64,000 bases of DNA from UBA10103 sp964437185 (GCA_964437185.1 CAYTFU010000005.1:1-64000), one strand, 5' to 3'; positions 1-7,780 are shown, counted from the first letter of the stretch. Numbers and translations are program-made. The notes: generated by a model from the letters alone, not told the origin.

Positions 1-84
1 CAATGCCTGAAGATGGGCACGCTCACTGTCTTCGCCGGAAAGCATGTCAATCGCCGGAAGTACAAATGTCGAATATAGACTCAT
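1..84 (-). CDS. N-terminus of a gene leaving the window, possibly dihydroorotate dehydrogenase
   Basis: Twenty-eight open codons run from an ATG at 84 off the left edge, preceded by an AGGA-like ribosome site 4-5 nt upstream. The visible peptide begins MSLYSTFVLPAIDML and continues with an SER-AH segment, which resembles the N-terminus of quinone-type dihydroorotate dehydrogenases (an aromatic, proline, D/E-x-AH pattern). pyrE and pyrF elsewhere in the window make a pyrimidine gene plausible, but 28 residues cannot prove it. The product call is an inference. Confidence 0.35.
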   Translation of the reverse strand, partial: MSLYSTFVLPAIDMLSGEDSERAHLQAL

Positions 85-147
85 GAATCCTATGGTTCTC
101 TATAATGCGAGTATAGCGTCTCACTCTCGCTCGACCAAACCTTCCGA

Positions 148-543
148 CTACCCTTCCTCACGCAAGTCTTTCAGTTTATTTTCCAAAATAGTTATCCTCA
201 TTTTCAAATCCTCGAGCTCACGGTCAATTACAGCCATCGATCCCGACCCGACGGCCGCCTCCAAATCCTTCGCCTTTTTTGTGAGACGCGCCGCATCCTC
301 TTTGTGCGCCGCCCCACGCCATGTCTTTACCGGTTCGTCGATTAAGGTCTTTTTAGCGGCGGAGTGCCAGTACGTCTCTCTTGTATGTGTTCCCAAATGG
401 TCGGGGCCGCCCTCTTCGCGATCGGGGCTATCTTTTCCCCCATGCTTATGGACCCCTCCGCCCATATCACCACTGTACCCTATTTTTCCTTTGATGCTAG
501 ACCAGAGGCCGGCAGTGGACAACCTAATCCTACCCACGCGCAA
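148..543 (-). CDS. Small charged protein with C-terminal coiled coil, unknown function
   Basis: This reading frame starts with TTG immediately after the TGA of the GGDEF gene (TGATTG), so translational coupling is likely; an ATG at 465 is the alternative start (105 aa). The N-terminal half is rich in Gly, His and charged residues. The last about 45 residues form a predicted amphipathic helix or coiled coil with heptad-like Leu/Ile spacing (LEDLKMRITILENKLKDL). No family is recognised. It appears to be the last gene of the dcd-transposase-folA-GGDEF run on this strand. Existence is moderately supported by position and helix character; function is unknown. Confidence 0.4.
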   Translation of the reverse strand: MRVGRIRLSTAGLWSSIKGKIGYSGDMGGGVHKHGGKDSPDREEGGPDHLGTHTRETYWHSAAKKTLIDEPVKTWRGAAHKEDAARLTKKAKDLEAAVGSGSMAVIDRELEDLKMRITILENKLKDLREEG

Positions 544-1350
544 TCACTTGTTTACCCCTTGGTCGACCTCTTTTCCAAACGCAACGACCCGGTTTCTCCC
601 CGCAGCTTTAGCGGCGTACAGAGCCTTATCCGCCTTTTTCATTACCAAACCAACCCACTCCTCAGCTGAACTCACGGAATCATTCGGCACAGTATCCGTA
701 CCTGCGACGCCGACACTTACTGTGCACCGTATCGTTTGATCATCTCCGTTCTGATCCTTAAACGAAATAGATAGATTGGCGAAATTATCTCGCACTTGGT
801 CCGCTTTTCGACGGGAGAGATCCGTGGACGCCCCGACCATAAGTGCAAAAAATTCTTCACCTCCAGTCCTCGCCACGCCGCCCATGCGCGCTCTTTTCCC
901 CACACGACCAATTAGGTCTTCATGCCTAAAACTACTGGCGAGCAGGTTGGCGAAAGCTTTTAAAACCTCGTCACCGGTGTCATGCCCGTAGGTATCGTTG
1001 ATTAGCTTGAATGTATCGATATCAAAGGCGAGCATCGCGGCGTCTTTAACGTCCATGCCATCAATTTGTTGCCCTCTCGTTATAGCATCAAACACTCTGC
1101 TGGTTCGTTCAAAAAACGCACGCCGATTGGGTAGCTTTGTGAGCGGATCTTCGTACGCAAGTTGAGCGTCTTTTCTTAACTCTCTCAGCTCTCGTTCCAA
1201 TCGCTCTCCAGCGCTATCGAGCGCTTCCGCCTCCCTCTCCCAGTGCTCACTATCATCTTTGTCTGGACCTTTCCGATGCCTATCAACCGCGCGCCTCCCT
1301 AATGGAATTTCCTCACTCATTGCAAGAGTATAGCGCCATATACGCCCCAT
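544..1350 (-). CDS. GGDEF-domain protein, probable diguanylate cyclase
   Basis: The protein has a charged coiled-coil N-terminus (about residues 25-62) followed by a GGDEF domain with DPLTKLPNRRAF, FDIDTFKLINDTYGHDTGDEVL and a GGEEF active-site loop (RTGGEEFF). GGDEF enzymes condense two GTP into c-di-GMP. The ATG at 1350 overlaps the folA stop (TGAATG) and is preceded by GAAAGG, supporting coupled translation; ATG 1320 (MSEEIP) is an alternative. An insertion of about ten residues (GKRARMGGVA) separates the usual D-x-x-GR strand from the R-x-GGEEF turn, which is atypical. No RxxD inhibitory site is evident. No membrane segment, so probably cytoplasmic. Confidence 0.85.
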   Translation of the reverse strand: MGRIWRYTLAMSEEIPLGRRAVDRHRKGPDKDDSEHWEREAEALDSAGERLERELRELRKDAQLAYEDPLTKLPNRRAFFERTSRVFDAITRGQQIDGMDVKDAAMLAFDIDTFKLINDTYGHDTGDEVLKAFANLLASSFRHEDLIGRVGKRARMGGVARTGGEEFFALMVGASTDLSRRKADQVRDNFANLSISFKDQNGDDQTIRCTVSVGVAGTDTVPNDSVSSAEEWVGLVMKKADKALYAAKAAGRNRVVAFGKEVDQGVNK

Positions 1351-1866
1351 TCAACCTTTCTCTCGCTCAAAATCAGTGAAATGATACGTTACACCTTCCC
1401 ATTCTCGCTCCACATCAAAAACTTTCTTCGTAAATTCAGTTTCGTAGAGTGGAAAAAAGGAATCCGCCTCAGCATCCGCATCGATGAGAGTCAGGTACAG
1501 TTTGTCCGTATACGGCAGCGCTGCCTCGAATATTTGCGTACCTCCCAATACAAATATTTCTGTCTGATCGAAATTTCGAGCTTGCGCGATGGCAGCTTCC
1601 ACGCTCGATGCGGTGATGACCCCTTCGTGAGCCCATGACGGATCCCGAGTGACGACAATGTTTTGCCGGTCGGGAAGAGGTGTGCCTCGGTAGGCAATAA
1701 TCGAGTCGAAAGTCTTTCGGCCCATGATCACAGGATGCCCCACAGTAAGAGAGCGAAGTCGCTTCAGATCCTCAGGAATCTTCCAGATGAGTTCGTTGTT
1801 TTTGCCAAGTTCCCTATTTCTGCCAATTGCCGCAATCGCACTTACAATCGCTGTACCTTTGATCAT
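1351..1866 (-). CDS. folA: Dihydrofolate reductase
   Basis: Reduces dihydrofolate to tetrahydrofolate with NADPH, regenerating the cofactor consumed by thymidylate synthase. The 172-aa frame shows the DHFR signature: an AAIGRNRELG loop, LIWKIPEDLKRLR, VIMGRKTFDSI, NIVVTRD and FVLGGTQIFEAALPYTDKLYLT. Start is taken at ATG 1866 (MIKGTAIVSA) because upstream in-frame codons run into a palindromic repeat at 1891-1921. It sits in a thymidylate block with dcd, thyA, a dCMP-deaminase-like gene, tmk and glyA; a transposase element now separates it from dcd. Its stop overlaps the start of the GGDEF gene. Confidence 0.95.
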   Translation of the reverse strand: MIKGTAIVSAIAAIGRNRELGKNNELIWKIPEDLKRLRSLTVGHPVIMGRKTFDSIIAYRGTPLPDRQNIVVTRDPSWAHEGVITASSVEAAIAQARNFDQTEIFVLGGTQIFEAALPYTDKLYLTLIDADAEADSFFPLYETEFTKKVFDVEREWEGVTYHFTDFEREKG

Positions 1867-1890
1867 TGCGTAGACATTATCATCAATCCG

Positions 1891-1921
1891 AAATGCGATG
1901 AGATGACATCTCATCGCATTT
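1891..1921. repeat. Perfect palindrome, left end of REP-transposase element
   Basis: A 31-nt perfect inverted repeat with 15-nt arms (AAATGCGATGAGATG) around a single central base. A second copy at 2621-2649 has 14-nt arms and is identical over 29 nt. The two copies bracket the transposase gene, 4 nt beyond its stop. Runs of T lie on the + side, but all neighbouring genes are on the other strand, so it looks like a transposon or REP hairpin rather than a terminator. Confidence 0.85.
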
Positions 1922-1925
1922 TTAG

Positions 1926-2603
1926 CTATCGCTCAAGGCCATCTTCGGAAATTTCGGCGAGGTACTCCCGTGACGCCGCAAGACTCTGCGATAGGGATCT
2001 TTGCGCGGCGATTTCAAATCCGTCTCTCGAAAGAATTGGATCGGCATCATGGCCAGCTAGATATCCTTTGAGGCTGGAATAGGGATAGCTCGAGATCCTT
2101 CTCTCTAGCGCGCGAATGTTTCCCACTTTTCCTGCTTTCCAGCCTCTCTCATACAACTCCGCAGGATTCAAGTGGATATACTCGAGAACTTTTTGGAAGT
2201 ATCGATCGGTGCCCACGTGACGGGAGCGAAACGGTCTCAGAAAGAGATTTCCTACGCGCTCGTATTTAGAATTGAAATACATTGTATATGCAAGACTAAC
2301 CTTCTTCATGAACGTCGTAATACCACCCTCGGTAACTTCCTTCACTAGAATGTGAAAGTGATTGGGCATTAGGCAATATGCGCCGACTGAGACGATTCTA
2401 TCGCCACACTGAGTTTCGATGACTTGCGATGGATCTATGCGCCTCAGAGCATGCAGCCGAACCGGATCCGTGCCATTGGCCAATCGCAACAACAATAAGA
2501 AGCGAGCGGCGTCGTACTCATTTTCAAAAACGTTACGTTTCTCAACTCCTCTATTAAAACAGTGGTACCACTCGCCATATTCGAACGGGGCACGGTTTGC
2601 CAT
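1926..2603 (-). CDS. REP-associated tyrosine transposase (RAYT, Y1/HUH type)
   Basis: The 225-aa protein has the IS200-like Y1 transposase fold: an N-terminal strand with YHCFNRGV, the HUH metal motif HFHILVKE (His82, His84), then a helix with AYTMYFN carrying the likely nucleophilic tyrosine (about 106-109), GNLFLRPFRS, and YFQKVLEYIHLNPAE. RAYTs nick and join single-stranded DNA at REP hairpins. It lies between two identical perfect palindromes (1891-1921 and 2621-2649), forming a compact mobile unit inserted between folA and dcd. Start at ATG 2603; no strong ribosome site. Confidence 0.92.
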   Translation of the reverse strand: MANRAPFEYGEWYHCFNRGVEKRNVFENEYDAARFLLLLRLANGTDPVRLHALRRIDPSQVIETQCGDRIVSVGAYCLMPNHFHILVKEVTEGGITTFMKKVSLAYTMYFNSKYERVGNLFLRPFRSRHVGTDRYFQKVLEYIHLNPAELYERGWKAGKVGNIRALERRISSYPYSSLKGYLAGHDADPILSRDGFEIAAQRSLSQSLAASREYLAEISEDGLER

Positions 2604-2620
2604 TCACTGAATTGTACCCG

Positions 2621-2649
2621 AATGCGATGAGATGACATCTCATCGCATT
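2621..2649. repeat. Perfect palindrome, right end of REP-transposase element
   Basis: Arms AATGCGATGAGATG and its complement flank a single A; identical to the inner 29 nt of the copy at 1891-1921. It lies 17 nt upstream of the transposase start and directly abuts the dcd stop codon at 2651. Confidence 0.85.
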
Positions 2650-2650
2650 T

Positions 2651-3286
2651 TTATTGGTGGGCAGGGAAATCCTTTTTGAGCTTTTTGAGTTCGCCGCTGA
2701 ATACGAGCTTCATCTCTGCGCCTTTTTCTTTCTTTCCCTTATCCACCACATCCTTCTGGTGCCACCGGCTCTTGCGCGGCTCTACCTTGTGCTTCAACTC
2801 TTCAAATACAAGCTGACAAAATCGCTCGCCCGGATGGAGTTGTATGACCTGCGAGCGCGTGTTGTTGCGTATCGGAAGCGTAAGCGGCCCTTCATAACCC
2901 GAATCAATAATGCCGGTGAGGTCTACCGAGAGCCCCTTACGATTGACCGAGGAGCGCGGATAAAGCACTGCCATGAGATCGTCGGGCACTTTGATCGTCT
3001 CAAACGTCGAAACGAGCACATACTCTTGCGGCAAGAGCTCAAAGCACTGCCCCTGCTCTAGTTCGATGACGTCGAAATATTCGGGCCCATGATCGCGTAG
3101 CGGATCGATCGAGAGTGCCTGCCGACCCTTCGCGGTCATGCGCCACACCTTGGGAATGAGAAAGGTGAATCCGAGGCGAAGGTCGACCGCATGCATCTGA
3201 AGCTGAAACCGATCCAAGCCGGGCTTAAACTCAATGTTCCCCGCCTGCACGCGTTCGAGTATTTCTTGCTTAGTAAGAATAGCCAT
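2651..3286 (-). CDS. dcd: dCTP deaminase / dUTPase family protein
   Basis: Converts dCTP to dUTP (or dUMP in bifunctional forms), feeding thymidylate synthesis. The 211-aa trimeric-dUTPase-fold protein shows VDLRLG near residue 34, the PRSSVNRKGLSVDLTGIIDSGYEGPLTLPIRN core (about 109-141) with the conserved Ser-Ser, Arg and Glu, and LHPGERFCQLVFEEL. A basic Lys-rich tail follows. It lies directly downstream of thyA (stop-to-start gap 3 nt) on the same strand, so the two are probably co-transcribed. Whether it is mono- or bifunctional cannot be told by eye. Confidence 0.92.
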   Translation of the reverse strand: MAILTKQEILERVQAGNIEFKPGLDRFQLQMHAVDLRLGFTFLIPKVWRMTAKGRQALSIDPLRDHGPEYFDVIELEQGQCFELLPQEYVLVSTFETIKVPDDLMAVLYPRSSVNRKGLSVDLTGIIDSGYEGPLTLPIRNNTRSQVIQLHPGERFCQLVFEELKHKVEPRKSRWHQKDVVDKGKKEKGAEMKLVFSGELKKLKKDFPAHQ

Positions 3287-3289
3287 GGT

Positions 3290-4126
3290 TTAGAGGACGA
3301 TTTGCAAGCCGGTGATTGCGGCGTGAGGCTTGTATTGTAACGTAAATTGCGAAACGATGCCCTCGACAAGTCTGTGATCGCGCTTCTCCGCCTTTTCGAA
3401 GGAACCTTTGGGCAATACGATCGAAATGGGGGCGTGAGCGGTGTCGCGCCGGAGAAGCTCTTCCACCGCCTCATATTGGTTATCGTAGATGTGCGCATTT
3501 GAAATCGAATGCGAGTATACACCAGGCTTCACGCCAAGTTTTTGCGCGAGGATCATTTGCAGAAGAGCGAATCCCGCGACATCCGAAGGAAAACCGAGCA
3601 CCATGTCGTTGGACCGAACGATGTTGTGAAAGTGTAGTCGCCCACCAATAATGTTGACGGTAAACGAATACGGGCACGGCACATTTGCGCGCGCCGTCCC
3701 GCCCAAGCCATCGCTCCCCGGATCCCATGTCACGACGACCGCGTGGCGCGATGTCGGATCTTTCTTCAACAAATCGACGAGGAGCTTGAGCTGATCGCGC
3801 CCGAAGTGCTTGCGCCACCGATATCCGTACGCCACCGTCACCACGTCGGCGGGATTGGTAAAACTGTCCCAGATTTTTGTAAAGTCGCGCAAGAAATCCG
3901 CAGGCTTGCGTCCACCTGCTATAAACCACACTTGTTCGGCGACAAACATTTTCACCGGAATTTTGCGCAAGGTGAGGAGTGGAAAGCCATCGCGCTCGAT
4001 ATCGTGTGAGAAGTGGAGACCTGGCACTGCTTGTACCTCGTGCCCTGTCCTCGCATTTTTCTCGCGCTCCCCTCGCCCGACGATTTCCCGAAGTAGCCCC
4101 TGATACGTCTCGTCGAAGCGCGCCAT
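3290..4126 (-). CDS. thyA: Thymidylate synthase
   Basis: Methylates dUMP to dTMP using methylene-tetrahydrofolate. The 278-aa protein contains the folate/dUMP site features RDIERDGFPLLTLRK-like N-terminal region, WDSF, YGYRWRKHF, the catalytic cysteine in VPCPYSFTV (Cys151), the dUMP-binding RSNDMVLGFPSDVAGFALLQ and SNAHIYDNQ. Start ATG 4126 (MARFDETYQ) is preceded only 6 nt upstream by TACAAT, so the mRNA is probably leaderless; it is divergent from the deaminase gene at 4183. Confidence 0.96.
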   Translation of the reverse strand: MARFDETYQGLLREIVGRGEREKNARTGHEVQAVPGLHFSHDIERDGFPLLTLRKIPVKMFVAEQVWFIAGGRKPADFLRDFTKIWDSFTNPADVVTVAYGYRWRKHFGRDQLKLLVDLLKKDPTSRHAVVVTWDPGSDGLGGTARANVPCPYSFTVNIIGGRLHFHNIVRSNDMVLGFPSDVAGFALLQMILAQKLGVKPGVYSHSISNAHIYDNQYEAVEELLRRDTAHAPISIVLPKGSFEKAEKRDHRLVEGIVSQFTLQYKPHAAITGLQIVL

Positions 4127-4182
4127 GGAGGTATTGTACGCGCCGTCCGCAGGCCCGCAAACACGTGGTACATTTCGGGCAT

Positions 4183-4671
4183 ATGGTGGCAATAGAGTAT
4201 CCCTACCTCCCTACTGGCCGAACAATCGAGTACGTCGGCGAACAACATGCATGTATGCGGGAGGCGCGCGAGTACGCGCGCCTCCACTCCCTCGACCACG
4301 CGGTACCGACCGGCTCCATCGTTGTAAAAGACGAGCTCATTCTCGGTCGCGGCGCGAACGGCAGTTCGTACCACGCCGAGCACGGTTGCGAGCGAGTACG
4401 GCGCGGCGTCCCCACCGGCCACGGCTATGAACTGTGCGAAGGATGCAGCCCCGTAAACCACTGCGAGCCACGCGCAATCGCCGACGCAATCGCACGCGGC
4501 GGAGCAACAGTTGGCGCGGATCTCTATCTCTGGGGCCACTGGTGGTGCTGCGAGCCCTGCTGGCGAGCCATCATAGAAGCTGGCATTGATCACGTATACC
4601 TACTCGAAGGGAGCGAGAGACTGTTTAACAAGGCGAATCCCGCCAATATTATCGGACGGCAGTTTTCATAG
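4183..4671 (+). CDS. Cytidine/deoxycytidylate deaminase-like zinc enzyme
   Basis: This 162-aa protein has the two zinc motifs of the deaminase fold: NHCEPRAIADAI (His-Cys-Glu, the H/C-x-E motif with catalytic Glu) near residue 110 and CCEPCWRAI (PCxxC) near 135. An extra Cys pair (CEGC) lies just before the first motif, as in some dCMP deaminases. Between thyA and tmk the likely role is dCMP to dUMP, but substrate cannot be fixed by eye. ATG 4183 is chosen because earlier in-frame codons lie antisense within thyA. Confidence 0.75.
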   Translation: MVAIEYPYLPTGRTIEYVGEQHACMREAREYARLHSLDHAVPTGSIVVKDELILGRGANGSSYHAEHGCERVRRGVPTGHGYELCEGCSPVNHCEPRAIADAIARGGATVGADLYLWGHWWCCEPCWRAIIEAGIDHVYLLEGSERLFNKANPANIIGRQFS

Positions 4672-4685
4672 TACAATGGCCTCTC

Positions 4686-5318
4686 ATGCAGCGCGGGAAA
4701 TTCATAGTTTTCGAAGGCGGTGATGGATCCGGAAAAGATACCTTCATCGCGCGTCTTAAGGAAAAGTACGCTTCGCGCACAGACCTCGTCTTTACCCGCG
4801 ACCCAGGCGGCACCGAGCTCGGCGAAGCGATCCGCAACCTCATACTTTCGCACTCCACAAAATCGATCAGCGTCCGTGCCGAAATTCTCGCATTTCACAC
4901 CGCACGCGCGGAGCTCGTCGCGAGCGTGATCGCGCCCGCCCTCGCCGCAGGTAAAAGCGTTATTTCGAATCGATTTGAACTTTCAGCTTTCGCATACCAA
5001 ATCTACGGACGAGAACACCCCGAGCTCTTGCCATTTGTGAAGCAGTTGAGTGAGTTTGTAATACAAGATTGCACACCCGATATGTGCATCTTTCTCGACG
5101 TGCCCCCGCGTCTTGCCCTGGAGCGCACGCGACAGCGGCCCGAAGAGCCGAGCCGCTTCGACGAGGAGAGCGTTGCATTCCACGAACGCGTCAACGGCGG
5201 TTACAAAAAGCACCTAGCCGATTTCGGCCAGCCCGTGATTGTTGATTCCGGCCGCACCATCGACGAGGCGTGGCCAATCGTCGAGAAGGCAGTAGAATCA
5301 ATTTTGCCAACGCTATGA
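4686..5318 (+). CDS. tmk: Thymidylate kinase
   Basis: Phosphorylates dTMP to dTDP. The 210-aa P-loop protein has FEGGDGSGKDT (residues 9-19), the dTMP-binding TRDPGGTELGE (37-47), SNRFELSAFAYQ (DR-like motif replaced by NRF) and a LID segment ERTRQRPEEPSRFDEE with arginines. A TACAAT box ends 8 nt before the ATG, so a leaderless or very short-leader transcript is likely. It follows the deaminase gene by 14 nt and precedes glyA. Confidence 0.95.
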   Translation: MQRGKFIVFEGGDGSGKDTFIARLKEKYASRTDLVFTRDPGGTELGEAIRNLILSHSTKSISVRAEILAFHTARAELVASVIAPALAAGKSVISNRFELSAFAYQIYGREHPELLPFVKQLSEFVIQDCTPDMCIFLDVPPRLALERTRQRPEEPSRFDEESVAFHERVNGGYKKHLADFGQPVIVDSGRTIDEAWPIVEKAVESILPTL

Positions 5319-5358
5319 TTTAGCGTTCCAACATTTTAATAGCATCATTTATTTTTTT

Positions 5359-6627
5359 ATGAATGACTACGCACACATTCAAAAGCAAGATCCGGATGTT
5401 TTTAAAGTATTAGAGGGCGAAGAAACGCGCGAGGCCGAGGGGCTCGAGCTCATTCCGTCGGAAAATTACGTCTCAAAAGCCGTGCGCGAGGCCAACGGCT
5501 CGTGCTTTACCAACAAATATTCCGAAGGCTACCCGGGCAAGCGATACTACGGCGGCCAGACCTACACCGACGAGGTAGAGACAATTGCGATTGAGCGCGC
5601 GAAGAAGCTCTTCAACTGTCAATTCGCAAACGTGCAAACGCACGCAGGCGCGCCTGCGAACGTCGCAATGTACTTTGCTCTCCTTCAGCCAGGCGACACT
5701 GTGCTCGGCATGGATCTCTCGCACGGCGGCCACCTTACGCACGGACACCCTGTCACGTACCTAACGAAGATTTTCAACTTCGTCCGCTACAAGATGAAGG
5801 ATCCCAACACGGGAGAAATTGATTACGATGAGATGCGCAAAGTCGCTCTCGAACACAAGCCCAAAATCGTCCTCGCAGGTTTTTCCGCATACCCACGCGA
5901 GCTCAACTACGCGAAGTTTGTCGAGATTGCCCGCGAAGTCGGTGCATACGCAATCATGGACGTCGCCCACATCGCAGGCCTTATCGCTGGCAAGGCGGTG
6001 AAAAGCCCGTTTGACTTTGGCTTCGACGTGATGACATCGACTACGCACAAAACCCTTCGCGGCCCACGCGGCGGCCTCATCCTCACGCGCGAGAATGAAG
6101 AAATCGCGAAGAAAATCGACAAATCCGTCTTTCCCGGCCTCCAAGGCGGCCCCATCATGAACACCGTCGCAGCCAAAGCTGTGTGCTTCGGCGAAGCGCT
6201 CCTGCCATCGTTCCAGACCTACGCATCGCAAATCCTTAAAAACGCTAAGGCTATGGAAGAAGTCTTTCGCTCCAATAACATCCGCATGCTCACTGGCGGC
6301 ACGAGCAACCACCTTATCCTCGCCGACGTCTTCGGCAGCCTCGGTATGCCCGGCCAAGAAGCCGAGACGCTGCTCGACAAAGCGGGCATCACGCTCAACA
6401 AAAACTCGATTGCAGACGACACGCGCAAACCGATGGATCCTTCCGGCATCCGCTTCGGCACGCCCGCAATCACGACACGCGGATTCAAGGAAGCGGAGTG
6501 CAAACGCGTGGCTGAATTGATGGTGGACGTCATGAAAAATAAAGACGACGCAAAAAAGCAGTCAGAAATCCGCGAAGAAATCCGCACCCTCTGCCTCAAA
6601 TTTCCCATCCCCGAGTCGTTTGTGTAA
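5359..6627 (+). CDS. glyA: Serine hydroxymethyltransferase
   Basis: PLP enzyme that moves the serine hydroxymethyl carbon to tetrahydrofolate, making the methylene-folate used by ThyA; with folA and thyA it completes the thymidylate cycle in one locus. The 422-aa sequence shows LIPSENYVS, NKYSEGYPGKRYYGG, the substrate region SHGGHLTHG, MDVAHIAGLIA and the PLP lysine in TTTHKTLRGPRGG (Lys231). Normal full length. Lies 40 nt after tmk; downstream is a hairpin-rich stretch and a terminator at 6817-6848. Confidence 0.97.
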   Translation: MNDYAHIQKQDPDVFKVLEGEETREAEGLELIPSENYVSKAVREANGSCFTNKYSEGYPGKRYYGGQTYTDEVETIAIERAKKLFNCQFANVQTHAGAPANVAMYFALLQPGDTVLGMDLSHGGHLTHGHPVTYLTKIFNFVRYKMKDPNTGEIDYDEMRKVALEHKPKIVLAGFSAYPRELNYAKFVEIAREVGAYAIMDVAHIAGLIAGKAVKSPFDFGFDVMTSTTHKTLRGPRGGLILTRENEEIAKKIDKSVFPGLQGGPIMNTVAAKAVCFGEALLPSFQTYASQILKNAKAMEEVFRSNNIRMLTGGTSNHLILADVFGSLGMPGQEAETLLDKAGITLNKNSIADDTRKPMDPSGIRFGTPAITTRGFKEAECKRVAELMVDVMKNKDDAKKQSEIREEIRTLCLKFPIPESFV

Positions 6628-6748
6628 AGACGGATGAGGTGACCCTCTCTCGTGTCCGCGACTTGAGAAAAAAGTGTTTGCCAACAGTCGCGCTTAAGGC
6701 ACTTTCTCATCTATTCGTTTCTGGCAGCTCTCCGGCGATCTAACGACC

Positions 6749-6786
6749 TATTGTTTATCTCTGACGGCCGTCAAAGATAAACAATA
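6749..6786. repeat. Long stem-loop with 19-nt arms
   Basis: TATTGTTTATCTCTGACGG is followed at once by its complement with one mismatch. The arms contain an outer TTGTTTAT-type segment and an inner TGACGGCCGTCA palindrome. The outer-arm plus inner-palindrome layout recalls the hairpins around the PaaX/Cas2-like genes, but no gene of that kind is adjacent. A 7-bp outer pairing CTCATCT/AGATGAG (6706-6712 with 6800-6806) encloses it. Confidence 0.7.
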
Positions 6787-6816
6787 CTTCTCCGCAAGGA
6801 GATGAGAGGGCTTTTT

Positions 6817-6848
6817 AAAAATAACGATTTCGTAAATCGTTATTTTTT
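6817..6848. terminator. Bidirectional intrinsic terminator
   Basis: A-rich arm AAAAATAACGATTT, loop CGT, complementary arm ending in a T-run. It can terminate glyA transcripts on the + strand and, in reverse, transcripts of the 6994-7482 gene. Confidence 0.8.
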
Positions 6849-6933
6849 ATGAAAACCTCACACTCCTTTGTCTCTTTTGAATTCACCATTCGACTTCGCT
6901 CATGGTAAACCTGAATGATGCGCTCAAAAGAGT

Positions 6934-6956
6934 GGGGCATTTTTACGTGTTGCCCC
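6934..6956 (-). terminator. Possible terminator of the hypothetical gene 6994-7482
   Basis: GGGGCA and TGCCCC form a 6-bp GC-rich stem with an 11-nt loop, 38 nt beyond the stop codon. On the - strand it is followed by ACTCTTTTG, a weak T-tract. Confidence 0.45.
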
Positions 6957-6993
6957 AAGTCCACGGCGGGTTTCGGACCCGCAAAGATCAACC

Positions 6994-7482
6994 CTAGGAC
7001 GCAGCGCGTGCCGCCGCGGCCCTTAAGGCCTCGGCGATCGCCGGTCCGCGGGCGTTTATTCGGTTTATCCAATCAACGCCCGCGATTGCGCCGTGGATCG
7101 CGGAATAGCCCTCCCAGCCATCGGCAAGCCGATGGACTGGCGCAGGTTTGTCGAGGAATTTGGCCGCCCTGTCCACGGCCTCCCGGAACTCCGGGAGGTA
7201 CTCGAGGGCATTTTGCCCCCTCTTGGGCAGGGAGTCGTCATACTCCCCAAGGTCGACGAGGTCGACCCTCCGAATCGAGAGAGCGGGGTCGTCGGGCACA
7301 AAGACCCAACTTCCCCGAAGATACGAGCGATTTTGCTCGTCGTTAAATTTTTTCGCGCCCGAAATTTCAATCGCCCAGCCAGCTGGCCTGGGCGGGAGTG
7401 TTCCGCAGGCGTAGGTCGGCCAAACCTTGGCCGGCACTCTCGCGATCAAAAGAAATTTTCCCATGTCGTACATGTCAGTCAT
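6994..7482 (-). CDS. Orphan protein of unknown function with long structured leader
   Basis: A 162-aa soluble protein, not recognised. The N-terminal two thirds is a mixed strand/loop sequence (KFLLIARVPAKVWPTY, RGSWVFVPDD, VDLVDLGEYDDSLP) and the C-terminus is an Ala-rich helix (AIAEALRAAAARAAS). Start ATG 7482 is fixed by a strong AAGGAGGG 7 nt upstream. A TTGACA-N17-TAAACT promoter at 7787-7815 gives a leader of about 300 nt. Its expression signals differ from neighbouring housekeeping genes and match other orphan genes here (35763, 42420, 47532, 62475, 62914). Confidence 0.7.
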   Translation of the reverse strand: MTDMYDMGKFLLIARVPAKVWPTYACGTLPPRPAGWAIEISGAKKFNDEQNRSYLRGSWVFVPDDPALSIRRVDLVDLGEYDDSLPKRGQNALEYLPEFREAVDRAAKFLDKPAPVHRLADGWEGYSAIHGAIAGVDWINRINARGPAIAEALRAAAARAAS

Positions 7483-7780
7483 TTCTCTGCCCTCCTTAAG
7501 GGCGTCTCGCACAATCCGTGTGCGAATTCGGTTGGCCAGTGCTGTGCGCTGGCCGATGAACGTATCCCAGCAAGACCACCTTGATGGGCAATGAGCCCGC
7601 CCGAAGGCGGCAATTTAAGGATGCATTACCATGCGATCCCTCTTTCCTGCACTAGGCGCACAGCCTACTGCGGGAGAAGAGGAATAACAGCGTGTACCTG
7701 AAGTACGCATGATTCCAGTTCTACCTATTTATCTGTCAGAGAGCGCATCGGCGAGGCAATTTGGGCACAATGCCGAATGG
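7483..7780 (-). promoter_or_regulatory. Approximately 300-nt structured leader with mini-ORF
   Basis: Between the promoter at 7787-7815 and the gene start the - strand holds a mini-ORF (ATG 7632 to TAA 7615, peptide MVMHP) with its own GAGGGATC ribosome site, then a CCGCC-TTCG-GGCGG hairpin (7597-7610), a GGCCAG/CTGGCC hairpin and a CGCAC/GTGCG hairpin before the AAGGAGGG site. Attenuation or translational control is inferred, not proven. No other gene is seen in this stretch. Confidence 0.5.

Larger units (their letters stand above)
1891..2650 (-). mobile_element. Single-gene REP-transposase element
   Basis: One RAYT gene is bracketed by two 29-nt identical palindromes, each preceded by CCG and followed by TTTT. 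No target-site duplication beyond this is evident, consistent with the single-strand transposition of HUH enzymes. The element interrupts a block of functionally linked thymidylate genes. Confidence 0.8.

Noticed and set aside
1867..1914. Longer folA N-terminus from the ATG at 1914
   Set aside because: It would be encoded by the transposon palindrome; DHFR homology begins at 1866.
1891..1921. Simple intrinsic terminator
   Set aside because: The T-run faces the strand with no gene, and an identical copy lies at the other side of the transposase.
3979..4182. N-terminal extension of the deaminase
   Set aside because: It is antisense to thyA coding sequence; the conserved protein starts at 4183.
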